NCBI GenBank assembly: GCA_016294035.1 | Contig: JAEDCT010000011.1 | Coordinates: 15,313 to 79,312, forward strand | DNA length: 64,000 nt | Origin: Treponema sp. | Lineage (GTDB): Bacteria > Spirochaetota > Spirochaetia > Treponematales > Treponemataceae | Direction: 5' to 3' | Shown: one piece after another, positions 36,333-45,480 of the stretch | Layout of the letters: each line of letters opens with the position of its first letter | How positions within the stretch are numbered: position 1 is the stretch's first letter | Made by a program: the position numbers and the translations under genes | The notes under the pieces: generated by a model | The model's input: only the letters and a program-made list of their open reading frames with translations | Databases searched by the model: none | Told to the model about the DNA's origin: nothing

Positions 36333-37826
36333 ATGGGTAGTCCAAAAGTCTGTCTCACACTTACAGCACCTACCATAGAAGAAGACCTGGAGCTTCTGAA
36401 CAGGTACAGAAACAAAATTGATATTGCAGAACTGAGAGTTGACCATCTTTTGCCGGATGAAAGGCTTCACGTCAGAAAATTTCCTGGACTCGCAGGACTT
36501 CCATGCATTCTGACAATCCGCAGACAGATTGATGGCGGCCAGTTTGTTGAAGGAGAGGCTGCAAGAACAATTCTCTTTGCCAGGGCTCTTTCCTTTGCCG
36601 AGGAAGACAAGACAAAAAACTTTGAATATGTTGATTTTGAGGAAGACTTTCACATTCCAAGCCTTGAAGATGCTACACTTGCATTTGGAACAAAAATCAT
36701 CCGAAGCGTTCACGATATGAAAAATCCAATAATCAACATCAACGACAGGCTTGCAAGCCTTAACAAATCAGGATACGAAATTCCAAAGATTGCATTCATG
36801 CCTCATTCTCTTGATGACGTTAGGAATCTTTTTGAGCAGGCTTCACTCTTGAAGGACTCAAACCACATTCTCATTGCCATGGGTGCCCTTGGAACTCCAA
36901 CCAGAATTCTTGGAAGCAAACTGAAGAACTATCTCACATACACTTCAACTCCAGAAACCCTGACAAACACAAAGAACATTGCACACATTGATGTAATAAC
37001 CCTCAATGACACATACCACATAAAGCAGATTTCAGAAAACACAAAAATATTCGGAATCACCGGATGGCCACTTTCAGGAACATCAAGTCCCACACTTCAC
37101 AACACAGGATACGAAAAACATAGTCTTGATGCAGTTTACATTCCAATTTGTGCCGAGAAATTCTCTCAGGCCATGGACTTTGCAGAATGCATAGGAGTAA
37201 AAGGACTGTCTGTTACGGTTCCACACAAAGAAGAAGTTCTTAATTCAAATGTAGTAATTGATGAAACCGTAGCTGAAATCGGAGCAAGCAACACCCTTGT
37301 AAAACATGAAAACGACTGGGTTGCATTCAACACTGACGCCGAAGGATTCCAGAAATCTCTTTTGGAATTCACGGGGCTCAAAAACCTCAAGAGAAAAAAG
37401 GTTGCAATCATAGGTGCCGGCGGAGCAGCTAGGGCCATTGCTTATGCAGTGCACAAACTGAAAGGTGATGCCTGTGTTTTCAACAGAACTCTTTCAAAGG
37501 CAAAGAAACTTGCTGAGCAGTTCAACTTCAAGTATTCTATTTTGAACCAGGAAGCCGCCGGCATGCTGAAGAAATATTCAGACATCATTATTCAAACCAC
37601 TTCAAAGGGAATGCATTCAACTGATGAACCAAACCAGGAAAACGATCCATTATTTTTCTATGATTTCTCAGGAAAGGAAATGGTTTTTGATATTATCTAC
37701 ATGCCGGAGACAACACCAATCATGAAGCGTGCAAAAAATGCTGGCTGTAAGGTATGCAATGGTTTTGACATGCTTCGCTATCAGGGATACAAGCAATTTG
37801 AATTATATACAGGAGTCGAATACTAA
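36333..37826 (+). CDS. aroDE: Bifunctional 3-dehydroquinate dehydratase / shikimate dehydrogenase
   Basis: 497 aa fusion. Residues 1 to about 225 are type I dehydroquinase (IAELRVDHL, LPCILTIRRQIDGGQF, IIRSVHDM and the Schiff-base Lys region PKIAFMPHS). Residues about 240-497 are shikimate dehydrogenase (FGITGWPLSGTSSPTLHN, VTVPHKEEV, NTDAEGF and the NADP site IIGAGGAARAIAYAV). It catalyses steps three and four of the shikimate pathway. The same fusion occurs in plants and some bacteria such as Chlamydia. rpiA begins one base after its stop. Confidence 0.95.
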   Translation: MGSPKVCLTLTAPTIEEDLELLNRYRNKIDIAELRVDHLLPDERLHVRKFPGLAGLPCILTIRRQIDGGQFVEGEAARTILFARALSFAEEDKTKNFEYVDFEEDFHIPSLEDATLAFGTKIIRSVHDMKNPIININDRLASLNKSGYEIPKIAFMPHSLDDVRNLFEQASLLKDSNHILIAMGALGTPTRILGSKLKNYLTYTSTPETLTNTKNIAHIDVITLNDTYHIKQISENTKIFGITGWPLSGTSSPTLHNTGYEKHSLDAVYIPICAEKFSQAMDFAECIGVKGLSVTVPHKEEVLNSNVVIDETVAEIGASNTLVKHENDWVAFNTDAEGFQKSLLEFTGLKNLKRKKVAIIGAGGAARAIAYAVHKLKGDACVFNRTLSKAKKLAEQFNFKYSILNQEAAGMLKKYSDIIIQTTSKGMHSTDEPNQENDPLFFYDFSGKEMVFDIIYMPETTPIMKRAKNAGCKVCNGFDMLRYQGYKQFELYTGVEY

Positions 37827-37827
37827 A

Positions 37828-38544
37828 ATGATTACAAAGGACGAACAGAAAGTACTTGCTGCTACAACTGCGGTAGACACTCTCATCAAGGAAGGCAAAA
37901 TTTTCAGCGGAATGAAAATTGGTCTTGGAACTGGATCAACTGCAATGCCAGCAGTAAAGCGACTTGCAGAAAGAATTGCAGACGGAACACTAAAGGATGT
38001 TAAGGCTGTAGTCACAAGCTTCCAGACACAGCTTGCCTGCGAAGGATTTGGAATTCCAGTTTACACATTGAATGACAAGTGCATTGGCGGACATCTTGAT
38101 CTCTCAATTGATGGTGCTGACGAAATTGACCAGAAAAACAATCTCATTAAGGGAGGCGGAGCTGCACACCTTAGAGAAAAACTTGTCGAATACAATTCAT
38201 CTTTTCTTGCAATTGTTGCCGACAGCTCAAAAGATGTTCAGTCACTGGGAACAAAATTCCCCCTTCCAGTTGAAGTAATTTCTGATGCAAGAGTTCCCAT
38301 AATCAAGGAACTTGAAAAACTTGGAGCATCCTGCGTTCTTCGCGAGGGAGTAAAAAAAGCAGGCCCGGTTATTACAGACAACGGAAACATGATTCTTGAC
38401 TGCACATGGAAAGCCCCGGTTGACCCAGCCGAAATGGAGGAAAAAATCAACAAGATTACAGGTGTAGTTGAATGCGGATTCTTTACAAAGATTCATCCCG
38501 TAGCATTCATTGCAAGAGAAGACGGAACTGTAACAGTAAGGTAA
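37828..38544 (+). CDS. rpiA: Ribose-5-phosphate isomerase A
   Basis: 238 aa from MITKDEQKV. Interconverts ribose-5-phosphate and ribulose-5-phosphate in the pentose phosphate pathway. Motifs: GLGTGSTA (phosphate loop), DLSIDGADEID (catalytic Asp), KGGGAAHLREK (catalytic base region) and GVVECGFF. An upstream ATG at 37729 lies inside aroDE and adds 33 unrelated residues, so it is rejected. AGGAG lies 12 bases before the chosen start. Confidence 0.95.
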   Translation: MITKDEQKVLAATTAVDTLIKEGKIFSGMKIGLGTGSTAMPAVKRLAERIADGTLKDVKAVVTSFQTQLACEGFGIPVYTLNDKCIGGHLDLSIDGADEIDQKNNLIKGGGAAHLREKLVEYNSSFLAIVADSSKDVQSLGTKFPLPVEVISDARVPIIKELEKLGASCVLREGVKKAGPVITDNGNMILDCTWKAPVDPAEMEEKINKITGVVECGFFTKIHPVAFIAREDGTVTVR

Positions 38545-38607
38545 AATCAAGAATATCCCCATACAGCAAGACAATCATTTAGCAGTGGGACTATTTTACG
38601 AAATCAA

Positions 38608-38671
38608 CAAAAAAAAGCTGTCTTAAAAACCCGAAAGTTAAGTGCACTTCAGGTTAAGGCAGCCTTTTTTT
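38608..38671. terminator. Bidirectional terminator between rpiA and the PASTA gene
   Basis: CTGTCTTAA pairs with TTAAGGCAG (one G-U), plus AAG/CTT across a one-base bulge. It is flanked by an A run on the left and a T run on the right, so both convergent transcripts get a T tract. Confidence 0.85.
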
Positions 38672-38685
38672 GTTTATGGTTCAGA

Positions 38686-39741
38686 TTACTGAATTGTAAC
38701 CTTGCCCTTTTCTTCGCCCATTACATAAAGAACAACTGTATTTTCCTTTTTAACATCATAAGGAACCGTAACTTTCTTTCCAGGATGGTTGAATGAAAGA
38801 ATTGTTGTGCTCAATCCATCAAGAGTCTGAACATCAACTCTCATTGGAACAGGATATGGATACTCAGGAACTTCTACTTCAAGGATTCCCTGAATTGATT
38901 CTGACTCTGCAGTTGATGGACGTGCTGTAAGTTCAACATCAATTCTTGTGAATGCATCAACAGATCTTTCTGTCTTTGCAACAGATGTAATTGCTCCACC
39001 CTCAGCAGCCGAAGCATCCTGCTTAAATGTAAAATCATAAACCAGTTTTGTTTCGTTCATTACTGCAAGAAGCTGCTTTACAGTCATGTTCTTTATTTCA
39101 GGAACTTCAACAACTTCATTCTTGTCACCGCTTGAAACTACAAACTGAAGTTTAACCGGTTCATACAGTTCTGTTTCTGCAGGAGGATACTGGGCAATAA
39201 TTGTTCCAGCCTTTGCAGAATCCTTCTTATATACTGGTGCTGACACCTTGAGAACTGAATCTTCTTCACTAAACAGAAGATCAAGTGTTCCCCTTACTTC
39301 ATCAATATTTTTTCCAACATAATCATCAAGAACAGTAATCATTTCACCACGGCTTACTGTAAGGTCAATACGACGATATGCCTTTACAATTGAACCTGCA
39401 CGTGGAGACTGTGAAAGAATGGTTCCCTTGTCACCAGGCATTTCTGAATAGTGCATCTGGATTTTTGGATACAGTTCCCTTTCCTGAAGCTCAAGAAGTG
39501 CTGCAGTAAGGCTCTTTCCCTGAACATTTGGAACCATAACCTGTTCTTCACCCTGAACTGAAAGGAAGAAAACGATAAGGCATGAAACAACCATGAGAAT
39601 AAGAGCAATCACATAAACAAAGAAAACTGACTTTCCGCCTTTCTTGAGTGTTTCAAGGCGTTCCTTTGTATCAAGGCTGTTAAACTTATCCTTTACCTTT
39701 TCCTTGATACCATTCAAATCTTTTCCTTCAAAAATTTCCAT
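38686..39741 (-). CDS. Single-pass membrane protein with three PASTA domains
   Basis: 351 aa. Cytoplasmic N-terminus of about 37 residues, one transmembrane helix (VFFVYVIALILMVVSCLIVFFL), then three PASTA units beginning near VMVPNVQGKSLTAALLEL, VLDDYVGKNIDEVRGTL and VEVPEIKNMTVKQLLAVM, and a C-terminal beta domain. PASTA domains bind peptidoglycan fragments or division proteins. There is no kinase or transpeptidase domain, so this is not PknB or a PBP. AAGGA lies eight bases upstream. It follows fmt and def on the same strand. Confidence 0.85.
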   Translation of the reverse strand: MEIFEGKDLNGIKEKVKDKFNSLDTKERLETLKKGGKSVFFVYVIALILMVVSCLIVFFLSVQGEEQVMVPNVQGKSLTAALLELQERELYPKIQMHYSEMPGDKGTILSQSPRAGSIVKAYRRIDLTVSRGEMITVLDDYVGKNIDEVRGTLDLLFSEEDSVLKVSAPVYKKDSAKAGTIIAQYPPAETELYEPVKLQFVVSSGDKNEVVEVPEIKNMTVKQLLAVMNETKLVYDFTFKQDASAAEGGAITSVAKTERSVDAFTRIDVELTARPSTAESESIQGILEVEVPEYPYPVPMRVDVQTLDGLSTTILSFNHPGKKVTVPYDVKKENTVVLYVMGEEKGKVTIQ

Positions 39742-39796
39742 TTTTACAATCCTTTGATTTTTGACACCCCAAAGACAACCTGCTTTAAGGCTTGTT

Positions 39797-40810
39797 CTAT
39801 TCTAAAACAGTGCCAATAAAATTTCTAGCACCATTCATAAATGACTTGTAATCCATTGATTTTTTTGCCTGCCACTGAAGTTCCGTTGCAATCAGAACTC
39901 CGTCACCAGTCTGAATGAGGATTCCCCTCTGCTTGTTGTACTCAAGAATAGTTCCGGGAACAGCATTGGTGTTCTTTACAATGTTCGGGTCCTGAGCAGC
40001 AATCTTGTTTGCATCGCGAGCCTTAATGATCTTAAGCTGGACTCCATTTGAATGGGTAAAACATCCAGGCCATGGAGTGTAGGCTCTGATCTGTGCATCA
40101 ATTTTTTCCGCACTGTCATTCCAGTCAATCAGCCCGTCTTCCTTCTTAATAATGGAACAATAAGAAGGCTCTCCAACCTGCGGAGTTGACTTTGGCATTT
40201 CACCAGTTCTTGAAATACCACGGAGAATTGTCGTTATATGAGATCCGCCGTATACCGCACTGTTATACAAAACTTTGTCCGCAGTTTCAGTCCCCGTGAG
40301 TCTTGTTGCCTGCTGGAAAATTATGTCTCCCTCATCCATGGCAAGAGACATTTTCTGAATTGTAAGTCCAGTCTCCTCATCACGATTAAGAATAGCTGCG
40401 TTTACTGGAGTTGCTCCACGATATTTTGGCAGAAGTGAAGGATGCAGGTTGATTCCACCATACTTGAACATGCTGAAAAACTTAGGCCCCAGAATATGAC
40501 CATAGGCAAAGCAAACAAAAATATCCGGGTTGAGAGCAGAAATTGCTTCCCTGTCCTGGGCAAAAATATGATCAGGAGTAAAAACCTGAATGTTGTCTTC
40601 GCGAGCTTCATTCCAGATTCGAACATACTGCTCAACATCTGTTGGAATCAAATCCTTGTGACGCCCCTGAGCTGTAGGAGGATTAGTAAGAACACCGACA
40701 ACCTTATACTCTTCCTCTGGAATGGAAGCAGACATTGCGCTGTCCTTCAAAATGAGTTCCAATGCTTTTGCAGATACGGCAGGACTTCCGCCATACAACA
40801 CTCTCAGCAT
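39797..40810 (-). CDS. fmt: Methionyl-tRNA formyltransferase
   Basis: 337 aa. Formylates initiator Met-tRNA with 10-formyl-THF. The catalytic block GGINLHPSLLPKYRGATPVNAAI is intact, and the C-terminal tRNA-binding domain begins near PQVGEPSYCSIIKKEDGLIDW. The ATG abuts the def stop (TAG ATG), a coupled def-fmt pair. A 55-base gap separates it from the PASTA gene. Confidence 0.95.
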   Translation of the reverse strand: MLRVLYGGSPAVSAKALELILKDSAMSASIPEEEYKVVGVLTNPPTAQGRHKDLIPTDVEQYVRIWNEAREDNIQVFTPDHIFAQDREAISALNPDIFVCFAYGHILGPKFFSMFKYGGINLHPSLLPKYRGATPVNAAILNRDEETGLTIQKMSLAMDEGDIIFQQATRLTGTETADKVLYNSAVYGGSHITTILRGISRTGEMPKSTPQVGEPSYCSIIKKEDGLIDWNDSAEKIDAQIRAYTPWPGCFTHSNGVQLKIIKARDANKIAAQDPNIVKNTNAVPGTILEYNKQRGILIQTGDGVLIATELQWQAKKSMDYKSFMNGARNFIGTVLE

Positions 40811-41383
40811 CTATTTCTTTTCCTTCTTTGCTGCAAGCTTGGCCTGGAGACTTGCTTTCTTTGCTTCTTTTTCAGAAAGTTTCTTAGCCTGTCTTTCGGC
40901 CTTTCTCTTGAAAGACTCTATGATTTCCTGCTTAGTTTTTTCATCACCACGGTCAATATAAAGAGTGCCATCAAGATGATCGTTTTCATGCTGAATGATT
41001 CTTGCAAGAAGTCCATCTGCATCATTAATCACAAAAGGCTTTCCCTTTTCATTCAATGCACTGATTGAAATTTTCACAGGACGAACGATATTTTCTGAAT
41101 AGCCTGGAAGTGAAAGACATCCTTCCTCATATTCACTTGTTTCTGCAGAAGTCTTGATTATTTCTGGATTAATGAAAACACGGCGAACATCATCATCCGA
41201 CATGAGAACGAAGAAGCGCTTGGCAATTCCAACCTGAGGAGCTGCAAGTCCAACTCCATTTGCACTGATCATTGTATCAAACATTTCTTCAATAAGAGCC
41301 CTGAATTCATCATTGATTTCTTCAGGCTTAACTGGTTCGCATTTCTGGCGGAGAACATCCTCTCCAAGCTTACAAATTCTCAT
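40811..41383 (-). CDS. def: Peptide deformylase with basic C-terminal tail
   Basis: 190 aa. Removes formyl from nascent proteins. The three metal-site motifs are present: GVGLAAPQVG, EEGCLSLPG and IQHENDHLDG (Q-H-E-x-D-H). The last 40 residues are a Lys/Ala/Glu helix (KRKAERQAKKLSEKEAKKAS) longer than in most deformylases, which could strengthen ribosome contact. AGGAAAG precedes the ATG. The promoter overlaps the end of hisD. Confidence 0.95.
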   Translation of the reverse strand: MRICKLGEDVLRQKCEPVKPEEINDEFRALIEEMFDTMISANGVGLAAPQVGIAKRFFVLMSDDDVRRVFINPEIIKTSAETSEYEEGCLSLPGYSENIVRPVKISISALNEKGKPFVINDADGLLARIIQHENDHLDGTLYIDRGDEKTKQEIIESFKRKAERQAKKLSEKEAKKASLQAKLAAKKEKK

Positions 41384-41420
41384 GATCTTTCCTAATCCAA
41401 TTAATTTTTATAGAGAACAG

Positions 41421-41449
41421 ATTTTACCACAAATAAAATATGTTTACAA
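41421..41449 (-). promoter_or_regulatory. Promoter of def-fmt inside the hisD 3' end
   Basis: Minus strand TTGTAA, 17-base spacer, TAAAAT; the -35 overlaps the hisD stop codon. Confidence 0.55.
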
Positions 41450-42754
41450 TCTAAGACGGGCTGCCCTTGCGTGTGCTGCCAGACCTTCGGCATCACCTAG
41501 GAATCCTGCAGCCTGTGCAGATTTTCTGGCTCCTTCTTTTGTATTGTCAGTTCTCAATGTTGTTACAGTTTTCAGGAAAACGCGAACACTCAATCCACCG
41601 GTAAAACGGGCGCTTCCAGATGTTGGCAGTGTATGATTGAGTCCTGCTGCGTAATCACCAAAAACCTCAGCTGCACCATGACCAATGAAAAGACTTCCAT
41701 AGTTGTGAACAAGAGACTCAATTCTTGTGCGCTTCTCACCTTCATCAATAGCAAGTTCAAGATGCTCTGGAGCCTTTCTGTTTGCAAATTCAGCAGCCTG
41801 TTCCAGGGAATCACATACAATGATGCGACCAAAATTATTGATGCTTTCACGAGCAGTTGCCTTAGTTGAAAGTTCTTCTATCTGCCTTTCAATTTCTTCA
41901 GAAACCTTTCGGGCCAGATCCATGCTGTTTGTTGCAAGAACCGGCTGAGCAACAACATCATGCTCTGCCTGTGCAAGAAGGTCTGCTGCAACCCAAACTG
42001 GGTCTGCGCTTTCATCAGCAATAACAAAAACTTCCGTAGGTCCGGCAACCATGTCGATTCCAACAGTTCCGTAAACCATTTTCTTTGCCTCGGCAACAAA
42101 CTTGTTTCCTGGACCAACAATAACATCTGTCTTTGGGACAGATTCTGTTCCGAATGCCATTGCTCCAATTGCCTGAGCACCACCACAGGCAAAAACTCGT
42201 GTTGCGCCACACAAACAGGCAGCAGCCATAATATTCTCATCAGCATACGGAAGCTTTTCAGATTCCGGATGCTTTCTTGGAGGAGTACAAAGAACTATTT
42301 CCTTTACACCAGCAGCAACTGCAGGCATAATTGTCATTACAACGGTTGAAACCAATGGGAATCGCCCCGCAGGAACATAAACTCCGGCAACATCAACAGG
42401 AATATTTTTCTGTCCGGTATAAACACCGCTTTCAATTTCAGTTTCAAAATCTGTAAAGCATTCCCTCTGCTTTCTGGCAAATTTCAGGGCAAGATCGCGG
42501 CTATAGCATAATGATTCATACAGATCTGGATTCTCAGACTTCATTTTTTCTGCAGCTTTTTCCAGGTCCTTTCTTGAAATTTCAAATGTGTCCGGACAAG
42601 CTGCATCAAACTTCTGGCTGTATTTATGGAGAGCAGCATCCTTATTTTCCCTTACATCCTTCAAAATGTCTCTAACCGTATCAAGGGAAGAACCAAAATC
42701 ACGTCCCTCAAAAAAAGATGATTCTACTTCACTGGCGTTCTGAATCTTAATCAT
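41444..42754 (-). CDS. hisD: Histidinol dehydrogenase
   Basis: 436 aa. Oxidises L-histidinol to histidine in two NAD-dependent steps. Family signature DMVAGPTEVFVIADESADPVWVAADLLAQAEHD is present; the zinc and catalytic residues lie there and in APEHLEL and NHTLPTSGSARF. AGGAG sites lie directly upstream. No other his gene is in the window, so either the pathway is scattered or this is a stand-alone copy. Confidence 0.93.
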   Translation of the reverse strand: MIKIQNASEVESSFFEGRDFGSSLDTVRDILKDVRENKDAALHKYSQKFDAACPDTFEISRKDLEKAAEKMKSENPDLYESLCYSRDLALKFARKQRECFTDFETEIESGVYTGQKNIPVDVAGVYVPAGRFPLVSTVVMTIMPAVAAGVKEIVLCTPPRKHPESEKLPYADENIMAAACLCGATRVFACGGAQAIGAMAFGTESVPKTDVIVGPGNKFVAEAKKMVYGTVGIDMVAGPTEVFVIADESADPVWVAADLLAQAEHDVVAQPVLATNSMDLARKVSEEIERQIEELSTKATARESINNFGRIIVCDSLEQAAEFANRKAPEHLELAIDEGEKRTRIESLVHNYGSLFIGHGAAEVFGDYAAGLNHTLPTSGSARFTGGLSVRVFLKTVTTLRTDNTKEGARKSAQAAGFLGDAEGLAAHARAARLRL

Positions 42755-42813
42755 AGAATTCTCCTACTCCTAGAAAATATCATTTTTTGGCAATAATCTC
42801 AAATGGGATCTGC

Positions 42814-42847
42814 AAAAAACGAAACCCCGGAAACTGACTCCGGGGTT
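42814..42847 (-). terminator. Rho-independent terminator after nrdD
   Basis: Minus strand AACCCCGGA pairs perfectly with TCCGGGGTT around a seven-base loop, followed by TCGTTTTTT. Confidence 0.92.
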
Positions 42848-42877
42848 CTGAAACAAATTCCAAATCTAATACATGGA

Positions 42878-45040
42878 CTACAAGTGAAGGACTCGCTCCC
42901 TGATTTCCTGGGTTCGGCCCTGATTCCAGTACTGAGTTCCAATATATCCACATGTTCTGCGGGCAACATTCATTGTTGACTGATCCCTGTTGGAACAATT
43001 TGGACATTCCCAGATTAATTTCTTGTCTGCATCTTCCTTAATCTGAATCTCACCTGTATATCCACACTTCTGGCAGAAATCACTTTTTGTGTTGAGCTCA
43101 GCATACATAATATTATTGTAGATATGCTTCAAAAGTGTCATTACAGCGGGAATGTTGTTTTCCATATTTGGAACTTCAACATAGCTTACAGCTCCACCTG
43201 GAGAAAGTTCCTGGAACTGTGATTCAAAGGAAAGCTTTGTAAAGGCATCAATTTTTTCTGTTACATTTACATGATAGCTATTGGTAATATAGTTCTTGTC
43301 TGTAACGCCTTCAATGATACCAAAACGATGCTTGAGGCACTTTGCAAACTTATATGTCGTGCTTTCAAGTGGAGTGCCATAAACCGAGTAGTCAATATGC
43401 TCAGCGGCCTTCCAGGTTTTACATGCATCATTGAGAGCTGTCATTACTTCAAGTGCAAATGGCCTTGCTTCAGGATCTGTGTGGCTTTTTCCTGTCATGT
43501 ACTTAACGCACTCGCAAAGACCTGCGTATCCCAGGGAAATAGTTGAATATCCGTTGTACAAAAGCTTGTCAATAACTTCACCCTTCTGAAGACGTGCAAG
43601 TGCTCCATTCTGCCACAAAATTGGTGCAACATCAGATTTTGTTCCCAAAAGACGGTTATGACGGATTCTCAATGCTCTATGGCAAAGGTTAAGGCGTTCA
43701 CCCATGATCTGCCAGAATCTTTCCTTGTTTCCGCCGGAAGAACATGCAACATCAACAAGATTGAGAGTAACAACCCCCTGATTAAATCTTCCATAAAACT
43801 TAGGCTTTCCAGATTCATCACGGTAAACTGTAAGAAATGAACGGCATCCCATGCAAGGGTAGCAGTTGCCTTCCTTAAGCTCAAGCATCTTCTTTTCTGA
43901 AATATAGTCTGGAACCATGCGGCGTGCAGTACACTTTGCGGCAAGTTCTGAAAGATAGTAGTACTTTGTTCCCTGTTCAATGTTGTCTGGCTCAAGAACA
44001 TAGATAAGCTTAGGAAATGCAGGAGTAATCCAGGCACCCTTTTCATTCTTCACGCCCTGATAGCGCTGCTTGAGAACTTCTTCAATAATAAGTGCAAGGT
44101 CAGCCTTTTCCTGTTCATTCTTGGCTTCGTTCAAATACATGAAAACCGTAACAAATGGAGCCTGACCGTTTGTTGTCATGAGAGTAATAACCTGATACTG
44201 AATGGTCTGAACACCGCGCTTGATTTCATCCTTAACACGCTGGTCTACCATGTAGTCAAACTGTTCCTTGCTTACGTTAAGCCCAGTTGTCTTGATCATA
44301 CCTGAAATTTCTGCGGTAATCTTTTTGCGGCTAACATCAACAAATGGAGCAAGGTGCGAAAGAGTAATGCTCTGTCCACCATACTGACAGCTGGCAACCT
44401 GGGCAATAATCTGTGTTGCAATGTTACATGCAGTACTGAATGAATGTGGACGGTCAATCTTTGTTCCGCTGATTACAGTTCCATTCTGAAGCATGTCCTC
44501 AAGATTTACCAGATCACAGTTGTGCATGTGCTGGGCAAAATAGTCTGTGTCATGAAAGTGGATTATGCCTTCATCATGAGCCTTGCAGATATCCGGATCA
44601 AGAAAAAATCGACGGGTAATATCCTTGGAAACCTCACCAGCCATATAATCACGCTGAACAGAAACTACAGTTGGATTCTTGTTAGAATTCTCCTGCTTTA
44701 CTTCTTCATTTCGTTCTTCAAGAAGGCTCATGATCTGCTGGTCTGTTGTGTTTTCCTTTCTCATGAGCTGGTGGCGGTAACGATACGTAATGTAGAGCTT
44801 TGCCACGTCATAAGCACCGTTTCTCATGATTCCGTCTTCAACGAGATCCTGAATATTCTCTACATTAAGGGCATGGCCTGAGCGATTACACTCAATTTCA
44901 ATATCATCAACGATGGATGCAATCTGAACTTCTGAAAGCTTTTTGCTGTCTGTTACCTGTTCATTTGCTTTTTTAATGGCGACAACAATCTTGTTGCGGT
45001 CATATTCAACTTCTGCACCGCTGCGCTTGATGATTTTCAT
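42878..45040 (-). CDS. nrdD: Anaerobic ribonucleoside-triphosphate reductase
   Basis: 720 aa. Makes dNTPs by glycyl-radical chemistry. An N-terminal ATP-cone (about 1-90: IKRSGAEVEYDRNKIVVAIKKA) gives allosteric on/off control. The C-terminus has a zinc site (CQKCGYTG and CPNC) and the radical loop RRTCGYIGTQ (Gly about 698). Requires NrdG, encoded nearby. Expression is probably under NrdR: two boxes overlap its promoter. Confidence 0.96.
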   Translation of the reverse strand: MKIIKRSGAEVEYDRNKIVVAIKKANEQVTDSKKLSEVQIASIVDDIEIECNRSGHALNVENIQDLVEDGIMRNGAYDVAKLYITYRYRHQLMRKENTTDQQIMSLLEERNEEVKQENSNKNPTVVSVQRDYMAGEVSKDITRRFFLDPDICKAHDEGIIHFHDTDYFAQHMHNCDLVNLEDMLQNGTVISGTKIDRPHSFSTACNIATQIIAQVASCQYGGQSITLSHLAPFVDVSRKKITAEISGMIKTTGLNVSKEQFDYMVDQRVKDEIKRGVQTIQYQVITLMTTNGQAPFVTVFMYLNEAKNEQEKADLALIIEEVLKQRYQGVKNEKGAWITPAFPKLIYVLEPDNIEQGTKYYYLSELAAKCTARRMVPDYISEKKMLELKEGNCYPCMGCRSFLTVYRDESGKPKFYGRFNQGVVTLNLVDVACSSGGNKERFWQIMGERLNLCHRALRIRHNRLLGTKSDVAPILWQNGALARLQKGEVIDKLLYNGYSTISLGYAGLCECVKYMTGKSHTDPEARPFALEVMTALNDACKTWKAAEHIDYSVYGTPLESTTYKFAKCLKHRFGIIEGVTDKNYITNSYHVNVTEKIDAFTKLSFESQFQELSPGGAVSYVEVPNMENNIPAVMTLLKHIYNNIMYAELNTKSDFCQKCGYTGEIQIKEDADKKLIWECPNCSNRDQSTMNVARRTCGYIGTQYWNQGRTQEIRERVLHL

Positions 45041-45058
45041 CTCTATCCCCTATTTTTC

Positions 45059-45105
45059 CCACTAGATATAGTGTTTTAATACTTGAAGTATACTAGCATT
45101 AGCGT
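45059..45105 (-). promoter_or_regulatory. Pair of NrdR boxes at nrdD
   Basis: Box 1 at 45059-45074 (minus strand ACACTATATCTAGTGG) matches 14 of 16 of the known consensus. Box 2 at 45090-45105 (ACGCTAATGCTAGTAT) keeps the outer TA...TA core. The 15-base gap gives a 31-base centre-to-centre distance (three helical turns), as in known NrdR sites. Confidence 0.7.
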
Positions 45106-45116
45106 TGGGAAGTCAA
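45087..45116 (-). promoter_or_regulatory. nrdD promoter
   Basis: Minus strand TTGACT, 18-base spacer, TATACT. NrdR box 2 covers the -10 and part of the spacer, and box 1 lies just after the start site, consistent with repression. The rest of the 440-base gap 45041-45480 holds one further box-like site and a palindrome (separate entries); no gene is seen in it. Confidence 0.75.
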
Positions 45117-45336
45117 TAAACAAAAGAAGCCCAATCTCCCCCCGTTTCATGCTAAAAATGGGTTTTACGCGTATTTTTCGGGGTCAGATTTTTTAATTTT
45201 TTTTATGACCTTAATTTATGCAAAGCAAAGACATAAATAGGGTACAAAAGTAAAAATAATTATATTTTTTATATCAATTCTACTAAATTTAAATACTATT
45301 TTCATACGGAAAATTTCCAGACCTAACCATCGGTAG

Positions 45337-45350
45337 GGTCAAATTTGACC
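45337..45350. repeat. Perfect palindrome GGTCAAATTTGACC
   Basis: 14-base perfect palindrome in the nrdD-oppF gap, followed 16 bases later by a single NrdR-box-like sequence (ACACTAGATATGTGGT, 45366-45381, 12 of 16). Looks like a dimer operator; the regulator is unknown. Confidence 0.4.
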
Positions 45351-45480
45351 AAATTCACATAAATAACACTAGATATGTGGTTCTGATCACATCTGGTATA
45401 AGCTCAGAATTCAGTCCTGACCATGAAACAGGGCAGGTCAAGAGCAGTGGATCCTGAGAAGACATTTACCGGAAAGAAAA

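Noticed and set aside
37729..37827. Extended rpiA start at 37729
   Set aside because: Lies inside aroDE in another frame and adds sequence unrelated to RpiA.
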